Assembly: GCA_903813345.2 (NCBI GenBank)
Contig: CAIIXF020000012.1
Span: 16,920,020 to 16,984,019 of the forward strand
DNA: 64,000 bases
Direction: 5' to 3'
DNA from: Owenia fusiformis
Lineage: Eukaryota > Annelida > Polychaeta > Sabellida > Oweniidae
The notes beneath the pieces are model-generated. The model had not been told where the DNA came from, searched no databases, and worked only from the letters and a program-made list of their open reading frames with translations. Shown piece by piece: positions 27,701 through 34,676 of the stretch. The stretch's first letter is position 1, and each line of letters begins with the position of its first letter. A program made the translations under genes and the position numbers.

Positions 27701-28284
27701 ATATTTAAAAAAATAAGTTTCGTTCTTGAACAATTCAATGGCATCTCAGGATAATTGAATCATAACGCCTGTTGCGTCCTCGCCCACTTGGTATGTTGGT
27801 ACCTGAAGTCATGGGCTTTCAATTTTAGTTGAAAGCCCATACTGTAGTAAATGAAGTGTTACAACTCTTAGATGAGACGAAGAATGGTAAAGCTTAATGA
27901 CACCATAACCCTAAAAAACAATGATATTGGATAAACTTTGGTCTGTATTTCTATTCAAACTGCAACTTTGGCACTTGTTGACAATTTCTGTTGACATTTG
28001 TACCTAAAAAGATAATAGAAACTCAAAGTCCAACATTGTAGAATAGAGTCGTGACAATAAGGTACACATGTTCACTGCTACAGTTGATTCCTACAAATGG
28101 AAATCATCAAATCGATGATGTGGTAAGCGGATTTAGATCTGTAAAATTATAACTCACCTGCGATGATCCCCTTCAAACTTTTTTGGCTTGGCAAGAAACT
28201 TGAATTTGATTTTTCCATTGCTAACATTTTCGATGCATTCTCCCTATAAAAGGGACTATCAAACGTCCTATTTGGCCTATCCAT
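563..28284 (-). CDS. SLC25A1: SLC25A1, mitochondrial citrate (tricarboxylate) carrier, 3' part outside window
   Basis: Exchanges citrate for malate or other tricarboxylates across the mitochondrial inner membrane, supplying cytosolic acetyl-CoA. Coding exons in transcript order: alternative first exons 28158-28284 or 5207-5291, then 2043-2250, 1328-1413 and 563-700. All boundaries are GT-AG and phases close (1, 2, 1, 1). Two carrier signatures of the form P-x-[DE]-x-x-[KR] are visible: PTEYVK in exon 2 and PMETVK in exon 4, each followed by the usual basic and Gly-rich stretch ([18 protein letters not shown]). The exons end inside the second of three carrier repeats, at IVKQQG, so about 170 residues of a ~310-residue family are present. 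The remaining exons were looked for in 1-562 and are not there. Identity comes from remembered similarity to human SLC25A1 ([32 protein letters not shown]). Confidence 0.93.
1121..1273. repeat. 22-bp minisatellite, seven copies, SLC25A1 intron 3
   Basis: Unit TATGGCATACACTGTTTACACT, perfect 22-bp spacing, only a few substitutions in the outer units. It lies 53 bases downstream of the exon 3 donor on the transcribed strand. Confidence 0.95.
1328..1413 (-). CDS. SLC25A1: SLC25A1 exon 3
   Basis: 86 bp between a TTGTAG acceptor and a GTAAGT donor. It encodes (R)[16 protein letters not shown] and then [12 protein letters not shown], matching the human segment FGMFEFLSNHM...STRGLLCGLG. The phase joins exon 2 (ends AG) and exon 4 (starts GT) without breaking the frame. 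A seven-copy 22-bp minisatellite begins about 53 nt into the following intron. Confidence 0.92.
1605..1700. repeat. Degenerate ~20-bp tandem repeat
   Basis: About five copies of a unit like CTTGCACTCAGTTGACAAAC with substitutions and a shifted last unit, in SLC25A1 intron 2. Confidence 0.75.
1827..2040. repeat. Copy of a dispersed GGTGTTCCACTTATA repeat
   Basis: Shares GTGTTCCACT...GGGTGTTTCACTTATACAGG with 20165-20350, 39255-39330 and 40565-40645. Copies are diverged and fragmentary; TTCCACTTATAGAGGGGTTTCACTT-like ends recur. The family looks like an old short element. This copy ends at the SLC25A1 exon 2 donor. Confidence 0.5.
2043..2250 (-). CDS. SLC25A1: SLC25A1 exon 2 (first carrier repeat)
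   Basis: 208 bp between a CATTTCAG acceptor and a GTACAG donor. It encodes [20 protein letters not shown], then [17 protein letters not shown] and [10 protein letters not shown]...[10 protein letters not shown]. This covers transmembrane helix 1, the first signature and helix 2 of the first carrier repeat. A degraded dispersed repeat directly abuts its donor side. Confidence 0.94.
4096..4728. repeat. 31-bp G-rich minisatellite, about 21 units
   Basis: Unit GGGGAGGGGGCAATTCATGG plus TTTTCTTATTA. Two units are shortened to GGGGATTCATGG-type forms; a few have GGGTG or single substitutions. The plus strand is G-rich, while the SLC25A1 transcript strand carries CCCCCTCCCCTAATAAG in each unit, a pyrimidine tract followed by AG. 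Confidence 0.95.
4975..5140. mobile_element. Small foldback element
   Basis: Inverted arms: CTTGTATTTGTGAATGCAAC...GATTAACCTTC pairs with GAGGTTAATCC...GTTGCATTTACGAATACAAG. It lies between SLC25A1 exon 1B and the G-rich minisatellite. Confidence 0.6.
5207..5291 (-). CDS. SLC25A1: SLC25A1 proximal alternative first coding exon (1B)
   Basis: Reads [20 protein letters not shown] and then RSYRGIIAG, and ends at a GTAAAG donor in phase 1, which joins exon 2 to give [13 protein letters not shown]. The Pro-rich, Arg-containing leader before R-[SK]-x-[KR]-G-I-I-A-G resembles the short presequence region of metazoan citrate carriers. The start is uncertain: two further in-frame ATGs lie upstream (first bases 5351 and 5369) before an in-frame stop. 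The last ATG is used here as the conservative choice. No acceptor is needed if this is a true first exon. Confidence 0.85.
5370..6735. other. SLC25A1 long intron (exon 1A to exon 2), no feature seen
   Basis: AT-rich sequence upstream of the proximal first exon, which may include its promoter. No exon, repeat array or foldback could be supported here. Confidence 0.5.
6736..7450 (+). repeat. Dispersed repeat, inverted partner at 10540-11300
   Basis: The segment 6736-7000 (AGGCAAATGG...CATCCCAAAAATTGCAACAG...ATATGCAGTGGACAAATATG) matches the reverse complement of 11033-11300. Similarity appears to continue more weakly to 7450 and 10540 (GGTGACCTTACTTTTGATTA against AAAAGTGAGGTCACCTTAAC). These are two diverged copies of one unclassified element in opposite orientation. 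Confidence 0.7.
7628..8170. mobile_element. Mariner-type MITE, 543 bp, TA target duplication
   Basis: Ends CAGTATGAGCCAAAAAAGGT and, inverted, CAGGGCGAGCCAAAAAGGTA, about 30-bp inverted repeats directly flanked by TA on both sides. Internal arms also pair (TTTATGGCCATTT / AAATGGCCATAAA-like). No coding frame. Ends and TA target are typical of Tc1/mariner derivatives. Confidence 0.8.
8482..8819. mobile_element. GC-rich foldback MITE (GGCGGATCTGGG ends) interrupted by a second MITE
   Basis: Starts GGATCTGGGAACCAAC and ends CCCCCAGATCCGCCAGTG. The interior is A- and G-tract rich with GGCCTTAAAAGGCCC motifs. A related copy lies in TEKT2 intron 3 (30599-30833). It carries the 84-bp TACCCT MITE at 8699-8782, whose 9-bp target duplication (ACCCAAGAG/ACCCAAGGG) is element-internal sequence, proving the order of insertion. 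Confidence 0.8.
8699..8782. mobile_element. TACCCT MITE copy 1 (84 bp), nested in another MITE
   Basis: Ends TACCCTGCGTGCAGAG and CGAATGCAAAGGGTA; flanked by ACCCAAGAG (8690-8698) and ACCCAAGGG (8783-8791), a 9-bp target duplication with one difference. Confidence 0.9.
9283..9694. mobile_element. Foldback element, ~412 bp
   Basis: GTAACAAAATGTCGGAACATCGAAGG at the left, shortened here to its pairing core, pairs with CCTTCGACGTTTAGACATTT at the right. Arms of ~195 bp continue inward through GAATTAAATC and meet near 9485. No coding frame. Confidence 0.75.
9709..10062 (-). CDS. Unrecognised Cys-rich open reading frame, 117 codons
   Basis: Starts [16 protein letters not shown] and includes [20 protein letters not shown], with nine cysteines in about 26 residues, then a more ordinary C-terminal half ([20 protein letters not shown]). 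It lies in the SLC25A1 intron, directly beside a foldback element (ending ~9694) and 150 bp from a MITE. It could be a remnant of a transposon protein or a chance frame. I do not recognise it, and no splice sites or promoter were identified. Confidence 0.2.
   Translation of the reverse strand: MMVILSVRLENIECTCATFRIGCRYCDCENCNPKCPNLKYSTHSDLLVNTNFNIFLKPEPKAVTQETKCWNINEIRLSFVYLFWGVTPHSGYTWHRQEAIIEADKKDRVLEKTSGCF
10216..10379. mobile_element. TACCCT MITE copy 2 (164 bp)
   Basis: Same ends as the 8699 copy in reverse orientation; perfect 9-bp target duplication TCCTATGTG at 10207-10215 and 10380-10388. Longer form with a GC-rich middle (GGGGGCGGGGCTACC). Confidence 0.95.
10540..11300 (-). repeat. 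Dispersed repeat, inverted partner of 6736-7450
   Basis: Reverse-oriented second copy. The best preserved part is 11140-11260 (CATATTTGTCCACTGCATAT, then GATATGTTTTTCAACTGATA). Several small differences place insertion well in the past. Confidence 0.7.
11766..11952. mobile_element. CAGGCCCGTAGCCAGG foldback MITE, copy 1
   Basis: Begins CAGGCCCGTAGCCAGG and runs through GGCCAAAAATTCTTTC and TTTTCACCATTTTGAGCA to CCTGGCTAC. Related to the copies at 12085, 42270 and a fragment at about 13400-13520. Confidence 0.8.
12085..12278. mobile_element. CAGGCCCGTAGCCAGG foldback MITE, copy 2, inverted relative to copy 1
   Basis: Perfect 16-bp terminal inverted repeat CAGGCCCGTAGCCAGG / CCTGGCTACGGGCCTG. 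The interior is the reverse of copy 1, 130 bp away. Poly-G tracts flank the interior. Confidence 0.9.
12283..15450. other. SLC25A1 long intron, AT-rich, few features
   Basis: No exon was supported. Contents: a decayed CCTGGCTA MITE fragment at about 13400-13520, a perfect 12-bp-stem hairpin at 14005-14032 and GTGGGTGCAA-type repeats near 15120-15220, related to the 41.5-kb array. Confidence 0.5.
14005..14032. other. Perfect hairpin, 12-bp stem and AATG loop
   Basis: AACGCCACTCCT and AGGAGTGGCGTT are exact complements separated by AATG, in otherwise AT-rich intron. It does not match the histone stem-loop consensus. Confidence 0.85.
15455..15632. repeat. Short dispersed repeat ending GGTGGTGACATAAAA, copy 1
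   Basis: Shares AACAAGG...AAAATGTCACTACC, a GTTACAGAC segment and a GTCAC...GGTGGTGACATAAAA end with 35870-36000 and 42504-42660; only the end recurs at 34005-34035 and 26355. Possibly SINE-like, but no Pol III boxes were confirmed. Confidence 0.6.
16335..17129. mobile_element. Large mariner-like foldback element, 795 bp
   Basis: Ends CAGTGTGTCCCAAAAAAAAG and its complement, flanked by TA at 16333-16334 and 17130-17131. The arms are about 360 bp each and differ at only scattered bases. The loop (about 16700-16765) reads [20 protein letters not shown], similar to the extreme C-terminus of mariner-type transposases (basic-Cys-x-x-x-x-Gly). It is nonautonomous. Confidence 0.8.
17132..20160. other. 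SLC25A1 long intron, no gene seen
   Basis: AT-rich with one TACCCT MITE (18480-18553) and a short duplicated CCTTCCCCCTCCCCTACATA stretch near 18220-18270. No exon could be supported. Confidence 0.5.
18480..18553. mobile_element. TACCCT MITE copy 3 (74 bp)
   Basis: Shortest copy, both ends intact; perfect 9-bp target duplication TAAAAGGTC at 18471-18479 and 18554-18562. Confidence 0.95.
21512..21650. mobile_element. Short foldback, ~139 bp
   Basis: TGCCTGGGTCACATTTGCTC at the left pairs with GAGCAAATGTGGCCCATGCA at the right, continuing through ATTCATCGGCC / GGCTGATGAAT and GAGTATCCTG / CAGAATACTC. The arms meet near 21580. Confidence 0.75.
22134..22648. mobile_element. Putative MITE with TCAGNGCTTGCATT ends, 515 bp
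   Basis: Left end TCAGGGCTTGCATT; right end, inverted, TCAGCGCTTGCATT. Both are followed inward by GGA-CTCA / GGGACTCA-type motifs. No coding frame; target duplication unclear (possibly GTG). Confidence 0.55.
23395..23568. mobile_element. TACCCT MITE copy 4 (174 bp)
   Basis: Longest copy; perfect 9-bp target duplication TTATAATCA at 23386-23394 and 23569-23577. Same orientation as copy 1. Confidence 0.95.
23578..26640. other. SLC25A1 long intron with a possible plus-strand transcript start
   Basis: Around 24590-24788 a GC-richer patch has TCACGTGACC, CATGTGACGTAG and CCGCCATTGC (YY1-like), ending CTGAACGG before GTAAGC, as a first exon would. A TTTTTCAG acceptor at about 25611 and AATAAA at 25769 could delimit a last exon. 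The open frame there (25531-25773) has no recognised similarity. This could be a noncoding RNA antisense to the SLC25A1 intron. Weak evidence. Confidence 0.25.
26649..26857. mobile_element. MITE with TACTGTATAAGTGG ends, 209 bp
   Basis: TACTGTATAAGTGGTTATTT at the left and its inverted counterpart ATACCACTTATACAGTA at the right. The interior has repeated TTAGGAAAATTAAA motifs; no coding frame. Confidence 0.7.
26858..28157. other. SLC25A1 long intron beside exon 1A
   Basis: No exon. A perfect 12-bp-stem hairpin (ATGGGCTTTCAA / TTGAAAGCCCAT, loop TTTTAG) lies at 27811-27840. Confidence 0.5.
28158..28284 (-). CDS. SLC25A1: SLC25A1 distal alternative first coding exon (1A)
   Basis: Encodes 42 codons plus one base: it starts [16 protein letters not shown] and ends [13 protein letters not shown] at a strong GTGAGT donor. 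Its last residues (KSLKGIIAG) parallel RSYRGIIAG of the proximal exon at 5.2 kb, and both are phase 1, so either can splice to exon 2. An in-frame TAG lies shortly upstream of the chosen ATG, fixing the 5' limit. The leader lacks the proline-rich stretch of exon 1B and is Ser/Asn-rich. It lies ~350 bp head-to-head from the TEKT2 leader exon. The two first exons are therefore probably driven by separate promoters about 23 kb apart. Confidence 0.82.
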
Positions 28285-28632
28285 ACTTGAATATGTATTT
28301 AACTAATTGGTGTAAACCGTTACTACCTAGGCATCGATGATTAATGTGTAAAATTGTCTTAAACCTAAGATTCCTCAACTTCTTCAACTTGTCGAGTTGT
28401 CGGCTGTAATGAACTTTGACCTCTCGATGCGCTCTCGTGATATATTTCCGTGTGAGAATTCACGTGATTCCAGTATTCAACCAATCAGATTGCTTTATTT
28501 ACCTAGCAACCACGTTGCTATGTAAATCAAAGAAAGAAGAAAATAGAAGCAGTTTAGAATTTCTCTCATAAAGTCAACATTTTAAGCGTTTAAACAGAGT
28601 GGAATCTTCTTAGATACTTATTCAATACAAAG
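28285..28632. promoter_or_regulatory. Bidirectional SLC25A1 (1A) / TEKT2 promoter and TEKT2 leader exon
   Basis: A 348-bp interval separates the distal SLC25A1 start codon (minus) from the TEKT2 leader donor (plus; exon end AAAG at 28632, then GTAAGA). Visible elements are an E-box CACGTG at 28461-28466, a CCAAT box at 28481-28485, and a 31-bp near-palindrome at 28497-28527. The AT-rich stretch after 28530 probably holds the TEKT2 start site and noncoding exon 1. Exact start sites cannot be read from sequence. Confidence 0.65.
28497..28527. promoter_or_regulatory. Everted pair of RFX X-box-like sites
   Basis: Thirteen of 15 base pairs are complementary around the centre at 28512. Each arm read outward is GTTGCTAKGTAAAT, one mismatch from the RFX consensus RYYNYY-N2-RRNRRY. 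Ciliary genes such as tektins are classical RFX targets. The everted back-to-back arrangement fits a promoter that serves both directions. Binding is inferred. Confidence 0.5.
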
Positions 28633-28994
28633 GTAAGACAATTTTGTATAAGTAGGACGCACAAAAGTCATCCATATATCTCGATATTAGAGCTAAAATC
28701 AACACGAAAAATTGCTTTTGAAAATCAAAATGAAATCCACCATAGAATTTTCCAGACATTGATTTTCAAAATGATTTTGTCTTGATATGAAATTCTTTAA
28801 ACTCTACTGATATAATATCAAGGACCTCCAATTTAGAAATCAAATCTGTACTGTAGCATTTATTCAAAATAGGTTTGGGTAGACTAGCCACTTTGTTGGC
28901 CAGTATAGAGTAACTTTTGAAGAAGACAACAATATAGCCTAGATCTATTTCAACCAGAGACATAAGTTATAATCTAGCTATAGTCTAGTCTAAA

Positions 28995-29590
28995 GGGTAG
29001 TGTTGTCGCGATGTGCCATAATCGTACATCGATGCATCGGCAATTTTCAGTAGTAAACATCGATGCACATCGCGATGTAGCCTACATAGAGAAAAAGTCC
29101 GAGAAAAGTGCACTGAAATACCGAACGCTAATGCACTAAAATACAGAACGCTGGTTCATCCGGGAACTTCGATCCGAAATGCTTGAAATTATTGAAATGA
29201 AAGAGAATGTGAAAACAGCTAAGGCGAATTGATTGAAATCCTTGAAACGGCGAAAGAAGCGAAACAGTAATTTTATTTTTGGAGCCATATTGATTGAAAT
29301 GATTGAAACGGTTGTAAAGCCCCGGCGAAATGCTTGAAACGAAAAACGTGCATGATAGTTTTTCTTTTCAATCGTTTCGCCCATTTCTTCATGAATTGGT
29401 CATATGATTGAACTGCTTGAAACAGCGTAACAGGCGCAAACAGTGAAACTCTAAATTAATTTCAAAGGCAAATTGATTGAAACGATTGAAATGCTCAAAA
29501 TGACGTAAGCATTGAAACATAGGAAATGATGCAAGCAATGAACCCATTGAATTATTGAAACAATTGAAACGATTGAAACGCTGTTTACAG
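28995..29590. repeat. TEKT2 leader intron: inverted ATCGATG motif and dense TTGAAAC repeats
   Basis: 28995-29075 has GTCGCGATGTGCC and its inverse CACATCGCGATGTA around CATCGATG motifs, hAT-MITE-like. From 29180 to 29580 the heptamer-like word [AC]TTGAAA[CT] occurs at least 14 times at irregular spacing (GATTGAAACGATTGAAAC), a degenerate simple repeat. Confidence 0.7.
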
Positions 29591-29752
29591 TGTATACAGG
29601 GCTTAAAACATATAGGCTAGATCTAGACTATTATGTCTCTGTTTCAACAGACATTTTCTTATCTTATATGTTTAGACTATTGGGCATTTGGATGATTGGA
29701 TGTAATTTATTTTGCTGTTTGATGATAACATATCGCTCTTTTCCAGATAAAA

Positions 29753-32604
29753 ATGGCAAAACTAGTACAAGCACCCCCACGATTCACCCACAATGAATGG
29801 AACATTTCAAATATGTCAAAGTACAGGAATGCAGAGGCAGAACGTATAGCTGCTGAACGTCTCTGTGATGAATCTGACCGCCTTTTGGATGAAACAGCAA
29901 AAAGAACAGATAAAACTCAGAAAGATGTCAATAAAAAGTTTGGTAAGTCGATTTAACCACTTGTAAACATGAATCTTCAATAATGTTTATCATAATATTT
30001 AACCAGTTTAAGATTGATTTAATCAAGCAGTTTGTGTCTTTAATATCTATCTTATTAGTGTTCTTATTAGTGCACCATGGGTCTTTTGAAAGCCCAAGAG
30101 TATACTGATAAATTATTCACAGCATTTTCCCATGCTCATGTACATATGCAATGTTTGTTTGGAGTTAATTATTCGACTTAATACTTAATATTGTCAAGTA
30201 TTATCATCATTGCATTTACAGCAAACAATAATTAGAAAAAATTTTCAAAATTTATTCTCATTTGCAGATCAAAGAATTGATGACGTAAATTTCTGGAAGA
30301 AAGAACTAGATGATAAGCTAGATGGAATTAAAAATGAAACTGAAAACTTAATGGCATACAAAACTCGAGTGGAGAAAGCAATAGCATCATGCCATGAACC
30401 TCTTCACATAGCAAAACAGTGTTTGATCAACAGAGAAAAGAGACGTGGGATTGACCTGGTACACGACGATGTGCAGAAAGAACTCATGAAGGAAGTTGAG
30501 ACGATTGAAGGTGTCTTGGCACTTCTGAAACGTGCACTGGAACAATCTAATGAGCAACTGAGGTTCGTTTTCAAACTATGTAGTGTGATAAGTATAAACA
30601 CTGGCGGATTAGGGGGGGGGCTGGGGGCCCGGGCCCCCCCCTTGGGTGGGCCCAGAAAAAAAAATTGGGCCCAAAAAAAAATTGGGGCCAAAAAAGGCCT
30701 TAAGGCCCCAAAAAGTGGGCCTTTTTGGTCATAACTGGGCCTTTTAAGGCCTTATTTTTTAATTTTAGGCCAAATTTTGAAGAAAATAGGCCTCAAAATT
30801 GTTGGTTCCCAGATCCGCCCCTGATAAAGCTATCATTATGATAAGGTTACATGTAGTATATACGTGCCCTCTTTAATATAGTATTTTTGGTACTTTGCAG
30901 GACCTTGTTGATATTAGAGTTGATGATTTTTGGGAAACAAATAAAAACAAAAAGCAAGAAACAAAAAAATTTTTATTGCTCAAGACGTATTTTATTTAAA
31001 TGTGGATCATTTCATTGCAGGTTAAACAGGAAAGGCAAATACAACTTGGAAAAAGACTTGAAGGACAAATTCTCCGCTCTTTCTATAGATGAAGACTGTA
31101 GAGAACTCAGGAACAACTCAGCCGGGCTTAAGTTCAAGGGAGATGCTGCTAAAATAGAAACAAAGTGAGTTTCCAATGTATATTCTAATAGTCTAAGCCT
31201 TTTGTCTTTCAAGCTGTGGTTTCCCCTGCTCTTGAAACCTCATATTTGATGATTATTCCCGTGGCATTTTTTGTTATCAAAATAGTACTGCTTAGAAGTC
31301 TGTATTCACTGCTAAGATATGTCAAAAAATTATATGCCTGGTTTTATATGAATTGAAAATGTAACTATGAATGAAAAATACATTACAGATAGAATTTGTC
31401 AATTAAAAAATACATTACAGTGAAACCTGTTCCAATCAGAGCATCATGGGGACCAGCCAAAAGCGTTCAGATTATCAGGTTCACATTTTAAGTTTTTTTC
31501 ACATTGTAATCTCTGGCTGCATTTTCTGTTCCAGCTCTCTAACACCAGAAGACTGGCAAGATTTCTCTAATGAGAACATCGTTAGAACAGAACAAGAGAG
31601 AATGGCCTCCGTGAACCTGCGATCAATGATAGATGGCATCCTACAACAGACATGCAATGATATGACCAAGCAGAATGAGAACACAAACATCTCATTCCAG
31701 AAACGAGTAGCTGAATCCAAAGACTCCAAATCTAAACTTGAAGATCATCTTTCAAAGGTAAATAATCATTTTAAAATGAGTCCAGATTAAAATTACTGAG
31801 GCCAAGCAATATTTTTGGAGTTGAGCAATCTTAGTTTTGTAATTTTGAACTTAAAATGGATAATTACTTGGCTATTGTAGATGGTATGCTTAATTGTGGT
31901 GAATATATAAACATTGTTCCATTGAAATATCACTCAAATAAGGACTCATGAGCATAGTTCAGCTGAAAGAAATACTAATGTCAAACAATTACCTCCATGG
32001 CCATAGACTGTATTGCCAAAGTTTTACAGAAAAAAGTTTTTGAAAACATTCTTCTGAAAAATGCCAGAAAAATATGTTTTAAAATAATTTATTTCATTTT
32101 GACTAAAATTATCAACATTTTACCCATTCAGCCATTGAATCATAATATCCAACGCTGGTTTTGCCTCATCTATTTATGTTTGCCTCACCTGTTTTGGATC
32201 CTGACCTCACTTCACTGTTATTAATGAGAACATCCTTCACATTGCAGGTGATCAAACAGATCAAGGATATGGAAGAGAACATCTCACGTCTCACCATGGG
32301 CCTAGCTGACAAAGAAGCCCCATTGAAACTCTCCCACACCCGTCTAGATGACAGAACAAACCGACCAAATGTCGAGCTCTGTCGAGATCCAGTTCAATAC
32401 CGCCTCATCGGAGAGGTCCAAGAAATCGAACAATCTGTTGCCCGTCTTAGGGAAAAACTTGGGGCATCTGAGGCTTCCCTTAAAGGCCTGGATAGGCAGA
32501 AGCTTGGACTTGAAGAGGATATTGACGTTAAAGCAAATACTTTGTTTATTGATGAGGTCCAGTGCATGGGAATGAGGGAAAGCATCAATATTCAGTCATT
32601 TTAA
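29753..32604 (+). CDS. TEKT2: Tektin-2 (tektin B1 type), axonemal microtubule inner protein
   Basis: Coding exons 29753-29942, 30268-30562, 31021-31164, 31535-31757 and 32248-32604 sum to 1209 bp, 402 aa. All junctions are GT-AG with closing phases (1, 2, 2, 0). The ATG lies six bases into exon 2, after a noncoding leader ending at 28632. The protein starts MAKLVQAPPRFTHNEW and is coiled-coil throughout. It carries the tektin nonapeptide RPNVELCRD at residues 323-331 and ends CMGMRESINIQSF. Tektins form filaments inside doublet microtubules of cilia and sperm flagella. The segments RREKRRGIDLVHDDV-like and LKLSHTRLDDRTNRP match the TEKT2 family rather than TEKT1/3/4/5. Human TEKT2 is 430 aa; the shorter C-terminus is like invertebrate tektin B1. 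Intron 3 carries a GC-rich MITE. Confidence 0.94.
30599..30833. mobile_element. GC-rich foldback MITE inside TEKT2 intron 3
   Basis: CACTGGCGGATT...GGGCCCGGGCC at the left and GGTTCCCAGATCCGCCCCTG at the right. The interior alternates A tracts with GGGCCC, and GGCCTTAAGGCC motifs fold back. Same family as 8482-8819. It lies 37 bases past the exon ending at 30562. Confidence 0.8.
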
Positions 32605-33192
32605 CCAGCTGACTATTATGGGATAGGCTAGATTAATATTAATATGTTCAACTGGGTCACACTGAAATATGCTCATAATTTTCCTGTCGATGTTGAGTCA
32701 AGAGAATCTTTTGTATAAAATGTGATATGAAATGATAACATAAACAGGGGAATTATAGCCACTTTCACAATGGATTTAAGGGCATTTCTGATGTATTATG
32801 GGATTGCAATTGTAATCATCTAAGTTTATAGACTGTGAGTGAAAAACTTCAATTTTGTAGAACTTTATGAATGGGAAATAATGGCATAATTTTGTTAAAT
32901 TCTCTAATACACAAACTTATTTTTAAATATTTTGATAATGGTAGTGGTCAATACCAAGATACCTGTGATAAAAAAATGAACATACACTTTCATCAATTGC
33001 AGGCTTTAAATAGACATTGTAGTTAGTTGCAACTATCACTGTGACTATATTGTGCTTAATTTGTAAAATATTTGTCCATAGATGTAACATGTTCTAGTAG
33101 TGCATGAGGAAAACCAGCAGTAAGTGCTCTCAGTATGAGCATTATGTGTATGTGCTGTACATATGTAAAAATATCAAACAAAACCGAGAGAA

Positions 33193-33198
33193 AATAAA
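33193..33198 (+). terminator. Candidate TEKT2 polyadenylation signal
   Basis: AATAAA about 590 bp after the TEKT2 stop, in AT-rich 3' sequence and just before a block of repeats begins. Earlier AATAAA hexamers were not seen between the stop and this point. Confidence 0.5.
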
Positions 33199-33299
33199 TG
33201 CAAAATATTTATAAATGAATGACATTGTATTATTTTAAGTTTAATTATTCAAGGAGTAAAAATTTGCATATTTTGAAAGAGTAACAGAAGCATTCACAG

Positions 33300-33850
33300 A
33301 CCACTTAAAAAAATCGTAAAATACACAAAACATGGCCACCATTTTCAAAATGGTTGCTCACTTAGCCAAATTGTCATCAGAAAGTGTAATGTTCTTCTAA
33401 AAAGGCACATTTGAAATTTCAACAAAATTGCACACAAGTATATGTAAATGGCGGCCTTTTTCAAAATGGCTGCCTACTTGCCAAAATGTCATAAGACAGT
33501 GCACCATGCTTATGAGTATTCACATATTAAACATGAACAAAATCGCTCCACTATTTTTCGAGTTATAGTAAAAGACACAAAATGACAGCCATTTTTTAAA
33601 ATGGCCACCTTCTACCAAACAAACGTAAAAATGGTGGCCATTTACTACCCAAAGTGGCATGAGACAGTGTGCCATGCTTATAGTATTCACATTCCAAATA
33701 TGAACAAAATCACTCAACTACTTTTCAAGTTACAGCAAAAAACCATATTGCACCTAAATTACTGTAATATTGGCACTAAAATGGCTGCAATTTTTAAATG
33801 AGTGGCCATTTTGAAAATCGTTTTTTGAGCAGAACTTCTACCCTCAAAGG
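33300..33850. repeat. Degenerate ~180-bp tandem repeat rich in AAAATGGC words
   Basis: Three to four diverged copies with the order AAAATGG(C/T)TGCC - CCAAA - GTCAT(A/C)AGACAGTG - ACATGAACAAAATC. Between the TEKT2 3' end and FBXO21; no coding frame. Confidence 0.65.
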
Positions 33851-34676
33851 GGGTATGTGTAAATAATAACAAAACAAAATTGGGCCGATGGTATTATTGG
33901 AGTTATTGCACGGATGGAAGTACAGATGGACAGGCATTCACTATATACCTCCAAACTTCATTCGATGGGAAAAAATGGTGATAATAACAGAACTATATCT
34001 AGTATATCACCACTTCTTGATGGTGACATAAAAATTGAGTTCCATTTTCATTCAGAACAAATTAGTTTTTACAGCGCAACTTTTCATTCAAAGTGTTTAT
34101 AGTTGATGCTAATGCTAACCAACCATAAAAATAATTGTTTTAACCTCTTGAACACCCAGAATGATAGATATTTCTGTCACAAATAAAGTTCCATGGGAAC
34201 CTAGAGTGATGGATATAAAACTGCTCTGACTTTGAACATTTTTATATAATCTACACAAATATTGTTGAAATACTCCTAATGAATCTCTATCTATTCATAT
34301 GAAATCAAACATCAAATATTGTGTATTTAGTAAGTAAATTTCCCAAAACTGGCAAAAAATGAAATATCATCTGGTTTCAAACCCTTTTAAAGGCTGGTAT
34401 CCAAAGGGTAACAAACATTATGCTAAGTCAATACATTTTAGATGCATTTTCTTGTATTTCAAATTCAAATTATCTTTATTTCAGCAAATTAGCCCAGGGC
34501 AGGGGTGTAGCCAGAATTTTATGGCAGAGCAGAGTGAAAATCAGAGAAGAAAATGAGTTGTTTATATTGATATTCATTTCATTTTATTTCCCAATCAGTT
34601 TACATCCATGAGGTATCGGAAGATAAATAAATATAAATTGCATGAACAAAATATGTACACATACATAAAGCTCTTT

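Noticed and set aside
30404-30691. Minus-strand frame opposite TEKT2 exon 3
   Set aside because: Antisense shadow of the tektin exon running into the GC-rich MITE.
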